64,000 bases of DNA, from NCBI RefSeq assembly GCF_018424605.1, contig NZ_QTKT01000004.1, positions 186,001-250,000 of the forward strand, read 5' to 3'. The notes under the pieces were generated by a model. The model was not told the origin of the DNA. It ran no database searches and was given only the letters and a program-made list of their open reading frames with translations. Position numbers and translations under genes: made by a program. Below are positions 29,551 to 39,068 of this stretch, one piece after another. Position 1 is the first letter of the stretch. Each line of letters begins with the position of its first letter. This DNA is from Marinobacter lipolyticus. Its GTDB lineage: Bacteria; Pseudomonadota; Gammaproteobacteria; Pseudomonadales; Oleiphilaceae.

Positions 29551-30582
29551 ATGGACTCGATAACACAGGCCGCCCTCGGGGCAACCATCGCCGGCGCGGT
29601 AACCGGCAAATCGCTGGGGCGCTCGGCGCTGCTAGCCGGAGCGGTGCTGGGCACCCTGCCGGACCTGGATGTGGTGATCGATTACGGCACCGCGGTGGCC
29701 AACTTCACCCAGCACCGGGGCTTCAGCCATTCGCTGCTGATCCTGGTGCCGCTGTCGTTTCTGCTGGCCTGGGGGTTGTGGCGCTGGAAGCCGCAGGTCA
29801 GCTACCCCCGCTGGCTGTTGATGACGGGACTGGTGCTGGTCACCCACCCGTTGCTGGACGCCTTTACCACCTACGGCACCCAGCTGTTCTGGCCCTTCGG
29901 CCCTCCTGTGGCGCTGCACAGCATCTTCATCATCGACCCGCTGTACACGCTGCCACTGCTGCTGGCCCTTGTGTTTTTCCTGTTCCGCCCGGCCAGACCC
30001 ACGGCGCTGCTGGCAGGGCTCGCCATCTCATCCCTGTACCTGGGCTGGACGCTGGCAGCGCAACAAATTATATCCAGCCGGGTGCAGCCGGTGCTGGCCG
30101 AGGCCGGCCTGGCAGACGCACCCCGCATGGTGCAACCGATGCCCTTCAACACCATCCTGTGGCGGGTCACCGTGGTTACCGAGAACCGCCGGGTGGAAAC
30201 GGTCACCGGCTTTCTCGACGGCAACACGCCGCTCAATCTCGAGGAGTTTCCCCGCAACCCCGCGCTGGCACAGCAGGCGCGGACCTTACCGGAGAGCCAG
30301 CGCCTGGAATGGTTTACCGGCGGTTTTCTCCATTACGACCGGGTGGATGACCTGCTGACCGCCACGGACATTCGCCTCGGGGTTCCGGGCGCGCACCCCT
30401 TCACGTTTGTTCTGGCCCGGGACAATGGCCAGGGGCTGGAACCGGGGCTCAGTTACCAGCAGGATCGCCCGGCCATTCGCGCGGAACTGCTCGGCGCCCT
30501 CTGGGCCCGGATGACCGGCTCCGCGCCAGTACTCTGTCTCGCCAGCCTGGAACTGCCGCCGCCGGGGGAGCGCTGTTCCTGA
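29551..30582 (+). CDS. YdjM-like membrane metal-dependent hydrolase
   Basis: A 343-residue membrane protein of the DUF457/YdjM family, often called metal-dependent hydrolase. The N-terminal signature is MDSITQAALGATIAGA, followed by LPDLDVVIDYG and the histidine motif QHRGFSHSLL, then HPLLDAFTTYG; these acidic and histidine residues resemble a metal site facing the membrane. Four to five hydrophobic segments are present, then a soluble C-terminal part of about 160 residues. It starts 12 bases after the transglycosylase stop and ends three bases before rsuA, so the three genes form a tight transcription unit. The biochemical substrate is unknown. Confidence 0.85.
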   Translation: MDSITQAALGATIAGAVTGKSLGRSALLAGAVLGTLPDLDVVIDYGTAVANFTQHRGFSHSLLILVPLSFLLAWGLWRWKPQVSYPRWLLMTGLVLVTHPLLDAFTTYGTQLFWPFGPPVALHSIFIIDPLYTLPLLLALVFFLFRPARPTALLAGLAISSLYLGWTLAAQQIISSRVQPVLAEAGLADAPRMVQPMPFNTILWRVTVVTENRRVETVTGFLDGNTPLNLEEFPRNPALAQQARTLPESQRLEWFTGGFLHYDRVDDLLTATDIRLGVPGAHPFTFVLARDNGQGLEPGLSYQQDRPAIRAELLGALWARMTGSAPVLCLASLELPPPGERCS

Positions 30583-30584
30583 CC

Positions 30585-31277
30585 ATGCGCCTTGATCAGT
30601 TTATCGCCACCACCTCCCCGCTGTCCCGCAAGGAGGCAAAGCGGGCCATCGCCGGCGGCCGCGTGGGTGTTGACGGCCAGCCCTGCCGCCATGCAGCGAC
30701 CCATATCGACGACAGCGCCCGGGTCACCCTTGACGGCGGCGTCCTTACCCTTGCGGGCGAGCGTTACCTGATGTTGAACAAACCGGTGGGCGTGGTCAGC
30801 GCCACCACCGACAGCGACCACCCGACCGTGCTCGACCTGTTACCTGGGGACATCGGACGGGGGCTGCACATTGCCGGGCGGCTGGATGCAGACACCACCG
30901 GCCTGGTGCTGCTGACCACCGACGGCCAGTGGTCCCATCGTGTCACCTCGCCCCGGGTCCGATGCCCCAAGACGTACCGGGTAACCCTCAGCGAGCCCCT
31001 CTCAGACGGTGCGCTGCACGCGCTTGAGGCGGGAGTAACACTGCGCCATGAGCCGAGGCCGACGAAGCCGGCGGAGATCCGGCGGCTCGCCGACCGTGAG
31101 ATCGAGCTGACCATCGTGGAGGGGCGGTACCATCAGGTGAAGCGGATGCTGGCGGCGGTGGGCAATCATGTCGACGCGCTCCACCGTCAGAGCATCGGCC
31201 CCATCACCCTGGACCCGGGCCTGGCGACGGGGGAGTTCCGCGAACTCACCAGGAGCGAGATCGACAGCGTGGCCTGA
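30585..31277 (+). CDS. rsuA: 16S rRNA pseudouridine-516 synthase
   Basis: RsuA isomerises U516 of 16S rRNA. The 230-residue protein has an N-terminal S4 RNA-binding domain (MRLDQFIATTSPLSRKEAKRAI, about 1-45) and the catalytic domain with LNKPVGVVSA and the catalytic-Asp motif GRLDADTTGL (98-107), then VEGRYHQVKRMLAAVGNHV near the C-terminus, typical of the RsuA/RluB/E/F group. Overall length equals the E. coli enzyme. It follows the YdjM-like gene with a three-base gap. RluE would lack the S4 domain, which favours RsuA. Confidence 0.9.
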   Translation: MRLDQFIATTSPLSRKEAKRAIAGGRVGVDGQPCRHAATHIDDSARVTLDGGVLTLAGERYLMLNKPVGVVSATTDSDHPTVLDLLPGDIGRGLHIAGRLDADTTGLVLLTTDGQWSHRVTSPRVRCPKTYRVTLSEPLSDGALHALEAGVTLRHEPRPTKPAEIRRLADREIELTIVEGRYHQVKRMLAAVGNHVDALHRQSIGPITLDPGLATGEFRELTRSEIDSVA

Positions 31278-31289
31278 GCGGCGGCCTGC

Positions 31290-31769
31290 TCAGGTACGCT
31301 CGAATTTCTGGGCCTTGAGGTTCTTGCGCACCGCGCCAGCCTCGAATACTTCACCATTCATTGCGATGTACACCCCGGCAGGCAATAACCGAACCGCGGC
31401 CCAGGCGAAGCCCAGGTTGAACAGGGCGTCGCTGCGGCGCATGCGGGCCGGCTGCATCGCCCCCAGCAGCACAATGGTCTTGTCCGTCACCGCAGACAGC
31501 ACCTGGGCCGTTTCCGCCATGGTGTCGGTACCGTGGGTAATGAGGATCTGGCGGGCGTCAGAGGCGGTCACCGCATCGAGGATCGACCGCCGATCGGTGT
31601 CGGTCATTTCCAGGCTGTCCTTGCGCATCAGACCGTTGATGACATAGCCGTCGTGAATATTGGATTCGGCCAGCAACTCCGGCAGCGGCGAATCGCCGAT
31701 TTCAAACTCGCTGTTGGCATCGAAATACACCTTGTCGAAGGTGCCACCGGTGGTGAAAATCTGGATCAT
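31290..31769 (-). CDS. single-domain asparaginase-like protein
   Basis: A 159-residue protein equivalent to the N-terminal domain of L-asparaginases. It retains TTGGTFDKVYF near the N-terminus, the second catalytic block ITHGTDTMAETA (about 77-88) and LLGAMQPARMRRSDA (about 101-115). The C-terminal domain of the normal 330-residue enzyme, which completes the neighbouring active site, is absent, and the stop is clean, so this is a family of its own rather than a frameshift. Whether it hydrolyses asparagine is unknown. Its start overlaps the end of pbpG by four bases. Confidence 0.8.
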   Translation of the reverse strand: MIQIFTTGGTFDKVYFDANSEFEIGDSPLPELLAESNIHDGYVINGLMRKDSLEMTDTDRRSILDAVTASDARQILITHGTDTMAETAQVLSAVTDKTIVLLGAMQPARMRRSDALFNLGFAWAAVRLLPAGVYIAMNGEVFEAGAVRKNLKAQKFERT

Positions 31770-32716
31770 GGATGCTCTCCCCTATTGGCCTGACCGCCAT
31801 CCGCGTAGATCGCGTTTTTCTTCTGCTCGTAGGCCTTCGCAGCCGCCGCAACCCGTCCGGTTGCCCCGGTGTCGAGCCAGTTGCGGATACGACCCGCGTC
31901 CCCCATCGGCGAGCGGGTGCCGAGGGAATCCAGCAACACCGTGACCACCGGTTTGCCATTCATACGGGATACCATCACCAGGCAGCGGCCGGCTTCCGAC
32001 AGGTAGCCGGTCTTGCTCAGGGTCACGCCCCAGCTGTCCCGATGCACCAGCACGTTGGTGTTGCCATAGGACAGACTGTAACGGGGCTGGCGAAAGCGAG
32101 CGGTGAAGTAACGGGTGGTGGAATAATCGCCAATCTGCGGGTGCCGCGACGCCGCGTTCACCAGCTTGATCAGGTCCGCGGCCGTGGAGGTATTGCGCGC
32201 CGACAACCCGGTCGGGTCCACGAAGCGGGTGTTGGTCATGCCCAACGCCAGCGCCTTGGCGTTCATCGCCTGCACGAAGGCATCGAAACCGCCGGGATGC
32301 TGTCGCGCCAGGGTATAGGCGGCGAAGTTTTCTGACGACATCAGCGCGATTCGCAGCATGTCCGAGCGCCGTAACTCGGAACCAACCCGTATGCGGGTGT
32401 AGGCATTGGCGGCAGCCGGGATGTGGCGCTTGCGGAACGTCAGCCATTCATTCATTGGCGCGCCGGATTCCAGCACCACCAGCGCCGTCATCAGTTTGGT
32501 GATGGAGGCAATGGGGACAATACGGTCGGCGTTTTTGCCCAGCACCAGACTGTCCTCTCCGGCATGGGCAATGGCCGCATTGACCGAAGCCAGCTGCACC
32601 ACGCCCTCATTGCCGGCCTGGCCCGCGTTCTGCCCGCCAGTCCCGTGGGCATACACCTGGCTCATGGCCGTACTCAGAAACATCAATATCAGGCCAGTGA
32701 CAGTGGTGCGGATCAT
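31766..32716 (-). CDS. pbpG: D-alanyl-D-alanine endopeptidase (PBP7)
   Basis: A periplasmic penicillin-binding enzyme that cuts peptide cross-links. The 316-residue protein has a signal peptide ending around VYAHG, and the three active-site motifs: SITK (S71-K74), SEN (128-130, the SxN motif) and KTG in LSKTGYLSEAG. Length and motif spacing match E. coli PbpG rather than the longer PBP5 group. The start is the ATG at 32714-32716, with GAGG seven bases upstream. It is translationally coupled to the asparaginase-like gene by a four-base overlap. Confidence 0.93.
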   Translation of the reverse strand: MIRTTVTGLILMFLSTAMSQVYAHGTGGQNAGQAGNEGVVQLASVNAAIAHAGEDSLVLGKNADRIVPIASITKLMTALVVLESGAPMNEWLTFRKRHIPAAANAYTRIRVGSELRRSDMLRIALMSSENFAAYTLARQHPGGFDAFVQAMNAKALALGMTNTRFVDPTGLSARNTSTAADLIKLVNAASRHPQIGDYSTTRYFTARFRQPRYSLSYGNTNVLVHRDSWGVTLSKTGYLSEAGRCLVMVSRMNGKPVVTVLLDSLGTRSPMGDAGRIRNWLDTGATGRVAAAAKAYEQKKNAIYADGGQANRGEHP

Positions 32717-33019
32717 CAAACAACCTCGGGCTTCTTTTCTCTGGGGGTTCTCATTTGCCGGCTACTATACCAGCGAATGCGGGCCAGCGAAGCGCCTGGG
32801 CCCGCCAGCCACCATTACCGCTCTGTCAGATTAGCGGTGTGCGCCCCGCTTCGTGCCTGCCGTCACAGTTTCCACCCCGGCGTTTTAAACAGGAAATGCA
32901 AAAAACTATAAAATGCAGTAAAATTACTTTAAATACATAATGTTACACAAGATTTCAGAGTGTTGTTTTTGTGTAACAGGCCAACCCGGCTTTCTGACAA
33001 CCCCAGGACTATTCCCTGA
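32717..33019. promoter_or_regulatory. divergent intergenic region with an AT-rich stretch and a 10-bp dyad
   Basis: About 300 bases between pbpG and the second EAL gene. An AT-rich stretch at 32884-32940 contains ACTATAAAATGC and other possible -10 sequences. TGTTACACAA (32941-32950) and TTGTGTAACA (32969-32978) are perfect inverted copies with an 18-base spacer, about 40-80 bases upstream of the EAL gene start. No gene is seen here. Confidence 0.5.
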
Positions 33020-35653
33020 ATGGACGCGCCTGCGAACCCGACATCTCCTGCTGACCGCCGCTGCGCCCGTGGCTGGCGAGCGCTGGCCGGACTGGCCCGG
33101 CGCTGGATGCCTATCAGCCTGCTGTTGTTCGGACTGGTTTACGGGCTCGCCGCCACCATGATCAGCTCGGAGTCGACGGCACTCGATCCCCGTCACGGTC
33201 TGCCGACCCTGCCATCCGCCGCCGAAGCCGGCGACATCCGTACCGAATTCAGCCTGCAACCACTGGCGCAGGTTCTCGACCCCGCGGACGCAACGGCCAC
33301 CCAATGGACCGCCACACCCGAAGGCTATAGCGGTCTGGGCTACCTCGACCAGCCAGCCACGTTCCGCTTCACCCTGGAAAACAGCACGGCGGAACCGATC
33401 CGCAGACTGCTGGTGGTGTCCGCGCCGTTTCTTGATCGCATTGTGCCGGCGATGATAACGCCCGCTGGTACCCTCGACCGGTTACCCGCCATGGGGGATC
33501 TCTACCCCTTCCAACACCGTCTGTTTGAACTGCCCCAGTGGATATGGCCGGTGACGCTGGCGCCCGGGGTCACCACCTTCCTGTTTGAAGTGGAGAATTC
33601 CGGCCCCACCCTGTTGCCGGTGTCGGTGCATGAACCGGAAACCCTGCTCGGTCATACCGCCTTCACCCTGGCGTGGAAAGCGTTCATCGGTGGGCTGTTG
33701 GCGTTCGCCCTGCTGTTCAACATCAGCATTGTGACCATGCTGCGCCGCCCCGGGCTCGCCTGGCTCAGCGTGTTCATGGTGGGCGTGATGCATAGCCAGC
33801 TGGCGATGGATGGTTTCGGGCTCTGGTTTCTGTGGTCAGCGTGGCCCCTGGTCAACAATCTGCTCAGCGTCAGTCTGCCGCTGTGCCTGATCGCCCTGTG
33901 CCAATTCACGCCGCACTTCCTGACCATTTCCCGCCGCACCACCTCGGTACTCAACGGCCTCAGTCTGGCGGCTTTTGTGATCCTGATCGCCTCACCACTG
34001 GGATTACCCTACCCGGGGCAGGGCACACTGCTGATTCTGTCGGTGCTGACCGGGGTATTCATTCTCACCGTGATATGTATCCAGCTGCAACGGCACGTGT
34101 ACGCCCGCTATTACGGGCTGGCGATACTGGTCCTTCTGGTCGGCTCGGCGGTGTCGTCGCTGCGTACCGTGGGCTGGGTGCCGGTCAACGGCCTGACGGA
34201 CTCGGCGTTCTTCCTGGGCGCCGCGCTGGCCTCACTGATTCTGACCACCGGAGCCGGCCGGCTGCTGCTGGAAGAGCGGAAACGCCGGTTGAGCGCCGAT
34301 GTGCGCGCCCGCCAGGAGGAACAGCTGCGTTCGAGAATCGAAAAAGACTACGACCGCCTGCTGAAAACCCACCGGGTTACCGGCAAACCCAACCGCGCCA
34401 TGCTTGAGGAGGCCCTCGAAACCCTCGATCAGGCGCAAACGCCCTATACGCTGTGCATCGTGCGCCTGCAGCGCTTTAACGAAATCGAACAGGCGCTGGG
34501 CTACCGCACCGCCGAGGAACTGCTGAAGAGCTATCTGCGCCAGCTGAACAGCTTTCTCAAGCGCTCGTTCGGCGCCCAGCTGGTGATGATCAACGGCTAC
34601 GCCCTCGCCAGTATCGATACCGTCAACCACGCGTTCGCGCTGCATCGGGACGACAACAGTGCCAGCGGAAACCAGGCCCTCGACGACGTGATGGCATGGC
34701 TCGGGCAACACTTCCGGGAAGGGCGATTTTCCTTCTCCTGGAGCCCCTCGGTCGGCGTCGCCCACGCTCCGGAACACGGGCCGGATGCCGCTGGTATCCT
34801 GTCGTCCGCCGGTTTTGCCTCGCTCAATGGCGACGCTCTGCTGAGCGAATACGATCCTTCAATCGCGGAATGGCAATACCGCCAGCAGATTCTGATGCTG
34901 GATGTGGAAGATGCCCTTGCCAATGACCACATGTGGCTGGAATACCAGCCCAAGTTCAACATTCGCGACGGTGGGGTCAGCTCGGTGGAGGCGCTGATTC
35001 GCTGGCAGCATCCGGAGTTCGGTCGGGTGCCACCGGACCACTGGATCCCGCTGGCGGAACAGGTCGGTGTGATACATCCGGTCACCCTGTGGGTCCTCGA
35101 CCGCGCCTGCAGCGACTACCAGCGCCTGGTGGCGCATCACGGTGCGGCGATCGCCATTGCGGTGAATATTTCCGCCAAGGACCTGGCCCACCCGGGCTTT
35201 GAACAGGAGGTGCTCGACATCACCCAGCACTACCGCATGCGCCCCGGCGACCTGATTCTGGAAATCACCGAAACCGCGATGATGGCGGATCCGGAGTCTG
35301 CCCGGGCGATGATTCACACGCTCAGCAGTCAGGGCTTCCGCATTGCCCTGGACGACTTCGGCACCGGTCACTCCTCACTCGGCACGCTGGCCACGTTTGA
35401 GCTGGACGAGCTCAAGATTGACCGCAGCTTTCTCAGCGACATCCTCGAGCACCCCACCCGCCAACGCATCTTCCGCGCAACGCTGGAGCTGGGCGAAGCG
35501 CTGGATCTCGACATGGTGATAGAAGGCGTGGAAACCGAGGCGGTCGCCCTGTGGCTACAGCAGTTCCCCGGCCTGCATGGCCAGGGCTTCTACTGGGGGC
35601 GACCCGCCCGGCTCACGGCAGATCCGTCACCGCACCGAGAGACGCAGAGCTGA
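33020..35653 (+). CDS. membrane sensor with degenerate GGDEF and intact EAL
   Basis: An 877-residue protein of the same plan as the one at 17633: an N-terminal membrane segment (30-48), a periplasmic beta-rich domain (about 75-205) resembling 7TMR-DISM extracellular domains, seven membrane helices (about 215-410), a coiled linker, a degenerate GGDEF domain (about 445-610) and an EAL domain (about 620-865). [13 protein letters not shown] replaces GGDEF. The EAL domain keeps VEALIRW (EAL 657-659), [37 protein letters not shown] and IEGVET, so it should hydrolyse c-di-GMP. The last 41 bases overlap the end of ilvD on the other strand. Confidence 0.88.
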   Translation: MDAPANPTSPADRRCARGWRALAGLARRWMPISLLLFGLVYGLAATMISSESTALDPRHGLPTLPSAAEAGDIRTEFSLQPLAQVLDPADATATQWTATPEGYSGLGYLDQPATFRFTLENSTAEPIRRLLVVSAPFLDRIVPAMITPAGTLDRLPAMGDLYPFQHRLFELPQWIWPVTLAPGVTTFLFEVENSGPTLLPVSVHEPETLLGHTAFTLAWKAFIGGLLAFALLFNISIVTMLRRPGLAWLSVFMVGVMHSQLAMDGFGLWFLWSAWPLVNNLLSVSLPLCLIALCQFTPHFLTISRRTTSVLNGLSLAAFVILIASPLGLPYPGQGTLLILSVLTGVFILTVICIQLQRHVYARYYGLAILVLLVGSAVSSLRTVGWVPVNGLTDSAFFLGAALASLILTTGAGRLLLEERKRRLSADVRARQEEQLRSRIEKDYDRLLKTHRVTGKPNRAMLEEALETLDQAQTPYTLCIVRLQRFNEIEQALGYRTAEELLKSYLRQLNSFLKRSFGAQLVMINGYALASIDTVNHAFALHRDDNSASGNQALDDVMAWLGQHFREGRFSFSWSPSVGVAHAPEHGPDAAGILSSAGFASLNGDALLSEYDPSIAEWQYRQQILMLDVEDALANDHMWLEYQPKFNIRDGGVSSVEALIRWQHPEFGRVPPDHWIPLAEQVGVIHPVTLWVLDRACSDYQRLVAHHGAAIAIAVNISAKDLAHPGFEQEVLDITQHYRMRPGDLILEITETAMMADPESARAMIHTLSSQGFRIALDDFGTGHSSLGTLATFELDELKIDRSFLSDILEHPTRQRIFRATLELGEALDLDMVIEGVETEAVALWLQQFPGLHGQGFYWGRPARLTADPSPHRETQS

Positions 35654-37289
35654 CCGTGCGGGCGTACTTGGCAAGCACACCCCGGGTAAAGCGGGGCTCG
35701 GGCGCCTGCCAGGCCTTTTGGCGACGTGCCAGTTCCTGATCAGACACCTCCAGTTCAATGCGGTTGCTGACCGCATCAATGGTAATCGTGTCGCCGTCTT
35801 CCACCAGCGCAATGGGCCCGCCCTCGGCCGCTTCGGGCGTGACGTGACCCACCACAAAACCATGACTGCCGCCGGAAAAACGGCCATCGGTGATCAGCGC
35901 CACGTCGTTGCCCAGGCCCTTGCCCATGATCGCCGAGGTGGGGCTGAGCATCTCGCGCATACCGGGTCCGCCTTTCGGACCTTCATAACGAATCACCAGC
36001 ACGTCGCCAGCCACCACCGTGCCATCGAGGATGCGCGCCTGCGCCTCCTCTTCGGAGTGAAACACCCGCGCGCGGCCGGTGAAATGGGTACCCTCTTTGC
36101 CGGTGATCTTTGCAACCGCCCCGGTGGGCGCCAGGTTGCCGAACAGAATCCGCAGGTGGCTGTCGGCCTTGATGGGATTGTCGAAGGCGTGGATGATGTC
36201 CTGCCCTTGCGGGTACGGTGCGACCTCCGCCAGATTGTCTGCCAAGGTCTGCCCGGTGACGGTCAGGCAGTCGCCGTGCAACAGCCCACGTTCCAGCAGC
36301 ATTTTCATCAGCGGCTGGATACCACCGATGGCCACCAGTTCGGACATCATGTAATGGCCGCTGGGGCGCAAATCCGCCAGCACCGGCACCCGTTTACCGA
36401 TCTCCACAAAATCGTCCAGCGACAGCTCCACCCCAACGGTACTGGCCATGGCCAGCAGGTGCAGCACCGCATTGGTGGACCCACCCAGGGCAATCACCAC
36501 GGTGATGGCGTTCTCGAACGCCTCGCGGGTCATCACATCCGAGGGCTTGATGTCCTTCTCCAGCAGATGCAGAACCGCCGCCCCGGCGGCCCGGCAATCT
36601 TCGGCCTTGGAATCAGAGACCGCATTCTGCGCCGAGCTGCCCGGCAGGCTCATGCCCATGGCCTCGATGGCTGAGGCCATGGTATTGGCGGTGTACATGC
36701 CACCGCAGGAACCCGGCCCTGGAATCGCCGTTTCTTCGATCTGTTTCACCTCGATCAGGTCGAGATCGCCGCGGGCATGGGCGCCCACCGCCTCGAACAC
36801 CGAGATAATGTCGGTGTGGTTCTCGCCAGGCATGATGGTACCGCCGTAGACAAACACCGACGGCCGGTTCAGCCGCGCCAGCCCCATGATGCAGCCGGGC
36901 ATGTTCTTGTCGCAGCCCCCGATGGCCACCAGACCATCAAAGCCTTCACAGCCGGCGGTGGTTTCGATGGAATCAGCGATCACCTCGCGGGATACCAGGG
37001 AATACTTCATACCCTCGGTGCCATTGGCGATGCCATCGGACACGGTGATGGTGTTGAAGATCAGCGCCTTGCCACCGGCTCCGTCGGCACCGGCCGCAGA
37101 CTCTTCGGCCAGCCGGTTGATGTGCATGTTGCAGGGTGTGAGGTTGCTCCAGGTCGAGGCGATGCCCACCTGGGGCTTGCGGAAATCCTCATCGGTGAAG
37201 CCCACGGCGCGAAGCATGGCGCGACTGGCGGATTTGCCAATGCCATCCACCACCGGGGCGGAATGCTGACGACGCTTGTCTTCGGTCAT
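35613..37289 (-). CDS. ilvD: dihydroxy-acid dehydratase
   Basis: IlvD dehydrates dihydroxy acids in branched-chain amino-acid and pantoate-precursor synthesis. At 558 residues it belongs to the shorter class, in which the cluster is usually [2Fe-2S] rather than the oxygen-labile [4Fe-4S] of the 616-residue E. coli enzyme. Candidate cluster cysteines are C53 (TPCNMH), C126 ([10 protein letters not shown]) and C195 ([14 protein letters not shown]). The start ATG has AGGAGA nine bases upstream. No other ilv genes are nearby, so it is a single-gene unit. Its 3' end overlaps the EAL gene tail to tail by 41 bases. Confidence 0.94.
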   Translation of the reverse strand: MTEDKRRQHSAPVVDGIGKSASRAMLRAVGFTDEDFRKPQVGIASTWSNLTPCNMHINRLAEESAAGADGAGGKALIFNTITVSDGIANGTEGMKYSLVSREVIADSIETTAGCEGFDGLVAIGGCDKNMPGCIMGLARLNRPSVFVYGGTIMPGENHTDIISVFEAVGAHARGDLDLIEVKQIEETAIPGPGSCGGMYTANTMASAIEAMGMSLPGSSAQNAVSDSKAEDCRAAGAAVLHLLEKDIKPSDVMTREAFENAITVVIALGGSTNAVLHLLAMASTVGVELSLDDFVEIGKRVPVLADLRPSGHYMMSELVAIGGIQPLMKMLLERGLLHGDCLTVTGQTLADNLAEVAPYPQGQDIIHAFDNPIKADSHLRILFGNLAPTGAVAKITGKEGTHFTGRARVFHSEEEAQARILDGTVVAGDVLVIRYEGPKGGPGMREMLSPTSAIMGKGLGNDVALITDGRFSGGSHGFVVGHVTPEAAEGGPIALVEDGDTITIDAVSNRIELEVSDQELARRQKAWQAPEPRFTRGVLAKYARTVSSASLGAVTDLP

Positions 37290-37358
37290 CGGTCTCTCCT
37301 TGCTGATCGATTAAAGTTCGAATCAGATTGTCAGAAAAACCGCCGCACAACAACGCCT

Positions 37359-38903
37359 TCAGGTGCGGATCAGCGCATAGTCCCTGAGGTTCAGGGACGC
37401 CATCTGCCGTGCGTACTGGGTGGCAAAACCCGGGTACATGGTGGCGTTGAAGCCCTCCTCGGTGAGATACCAGCTCTTGCAGCCGGAATTCCAGTTGGTC
37501 TTCGCCAGCCGCTTCTGGATCTCCCGGTTGTGACGGGCCTGAACATGGAGTTTTACGTCCAGCGCCTTGATCTCCAGCGACCGCAGCACCCGCACCGCCT
37601 TGAGGATGTACTCGATCTGCGACTCCATATACACCAGTGCCGAGTTATGCCCCGGCCCGGAATTGGGGCCAAAGGTCATGTGCAGGTTGGGGTAACCGGA
37701 CACATTGATGCTCTTGTACGCCTGCGCCCCCCGCTGCCATTCGCTCCCCAGCTCGCGACCGTCCACACCTCTGACCGGAAACGGCGTACCGGCGTTGCTG
37801 ATATCGAACCCGGTGGCGAACACAATGCAGTCGAACTGGTGCTCAATGCCCTCGGCCGTTCGAATGCCGTTCTCACTGATCTTCGCAATCGGCCAGGTGA
37901 TGAGCTCGCAGTTATCTTTCTGCAAGGCGGGGTAGTAGTCACTGGACATCAGCACCCGCTTGCACCCGATGCGGAAATCCGGCTTCAGTTGACGCCGCAT
38001 CCATGGGTCTTTCACCTGAGCGTTCAGGTGCGCCTCCGCCACCTTCTCCACCACCCGCGTCAGCGGCGAGTTCCACACGATGCCCAGCGCCACCGACTCA
38101 TGGCCCAGGTACAGCGCCTTGCGCACCGCCGCCTGACTGGCCGGCACCTTGCGGAACAACACCCGGTTCCAGTCCGGCGTGGCAAAATCCGGCTTCGGCA
38201 GCACCCAGCCCGGTGTGCGTTGGAACACCTTCAGCTTCGCCGCCTGCCGGACCAACTCCGGCACAATCTGCACCGCGCTGGCCCCGGTACCAATCACCGC
38301 CACCCGCTTGCCAGTGAAATCGTAATCGTGATCCCAGCGGGCGCTGTGCACCGTTTTGCCCTTGAACGAATCAATACCCTCAATCTTTGGAAGCCCGGGG
38401 TTAGACAACGGCCCCTGCGCCATCACCACCGAGCGCCCACGAAACGTCTCACCCGCCGCCGTCGACGCGGTCCAGACACCTTCCCGCTCGTTATACTCAA
38501 GCCCGGTCACATCCTGATTGAAACGCACCAGCCGCCGCAGGTTGAACGAGTCCGCGAGGTAATGAACATACTGGAGAATCTCCCCGCTACCGGAAAAACT
38601 CCGCGACCAGTCCGGGTTCGGTGCAAACGAAAAGGAATACAGGTTGGACGGAATATCACAGGCCGCGCCCGGGTAGGTGTTATCCCGCCAGGTACCGCCG
38701 ATCTCATCCGCCCGCTCCAGAATCACCAGATCACGGATACCGTCCTGCTGAAGCCGCAGCGCCGTCCCAAGCCCGCCGAAACCGGCGCCGACAATCAACA
38801 CTTCATGAACATGGCTATCCTGCGTAACCGGATCAGCAGACGCTTTCCGAGTCGTTTTTTTCCTGCTCGGAGCGGTTTTGGATTTATTTACAACTGTCGT
38901 CAT
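37359..38903 (-). CDS. Baeyer-Villiger-type flavin monooxygenase
   Basis: A 514-residue FAD/NADPH monooxygenase. It has the FAD motif GAGFGG (39-44), the Baeyer-Villiger fingerprint FxGxxxHxxxW[P/D] as FKGKTVHSARWD (180-191) and the NADP motif GTGASA (205-210), with ATGFD near the C-terminal part of the core. An unusual Lys/Arg-rich N-terminal tail of about 30 residues precedes the first motif. Such enzymes insert oxygen next to a carbonyl or oxidise long-chain alkanes or heteroatoms; the substrate is unknown. It is on the same strand as the ferritin-like gene and the remnant SDR gene, a combination suggesting a lipophilic-compound catabolic cluster. A long hairpin lies between it and the ferritin-like gene. 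Confidence 0.9.
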   Translation of the reverse strand: MTTVVNKSKTAPSRKKTTRKASADPVTQDSHVHEVLIVGAGFGGLGTALRLQQDGIRDLVILERADEIGGTWRDNTYPGAACDIPSNLYSFSFAPNPDWSRSFSGSGEILQYVHYLADSFNLRRLVRFNQDVTGLEYNEREGVWTASTAAGETFRGRSVVMAQGPLSNPGLPKIEGIDSFKGKTVHSARWDHDYDFTGKRVAVIGTGASAVQIVPELVRQAAKLKVFQRTPGWVLPKPDFATPDWNRVLFRKVPASQAAVRKALYLGHESVALGIVWNSPLTRVVEKVAEAHLNAQVKDPWMRRQLKPDFRIGCKRVLMSSDYYPALQKDNCELITWPIAKISENGIRTAEGIEHQFDCIVFATGFDISNAGTPFPVRGVDGRELGSEWQRGAQAYKSINVSGYPNLHMTFGPNSGPGHNSALVYMESQIEYILKAVRVLRSLEIKALDVKLHVQARHNREIQKRLAKTNWNSGCKSWYLTEEGFNATMYPGFATQYARQMASLNLRDYALIRT

Positions 38904-38949
38904 AGAACTCTCTCAATTTCAACAAAGCGGCCCCTCACCAAGGCCGAAA

Positions 38950-39042
38950 GGCGAGGGATGGGGGTTCCTTTTCTGCAGGGACAAAGGTGTCTGAGCGCAG
39001 CGAGTTCTTTTCCCGAAAGAAAAGGAACCCCCATCCGTCGCC
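38950..39042. repeat. long gene-end hairpin, copy 4 (second core type)
   Basis: Arms of 25 bases (38950-38974 and 39018-39042) are inverted copies with one mismatch. The 43-base core includes GCAGGGACAAAGGTGTC and GAGCGCAGCGAG and differs from copies 1-3 except for the AGGGAC element. It lies 26 bases downstream of the ferritin-like gene's stop. Confidence 0.85.
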
Positions 39043-39068
39043 TCACTCCACAACCGAGGGCAACAGGG

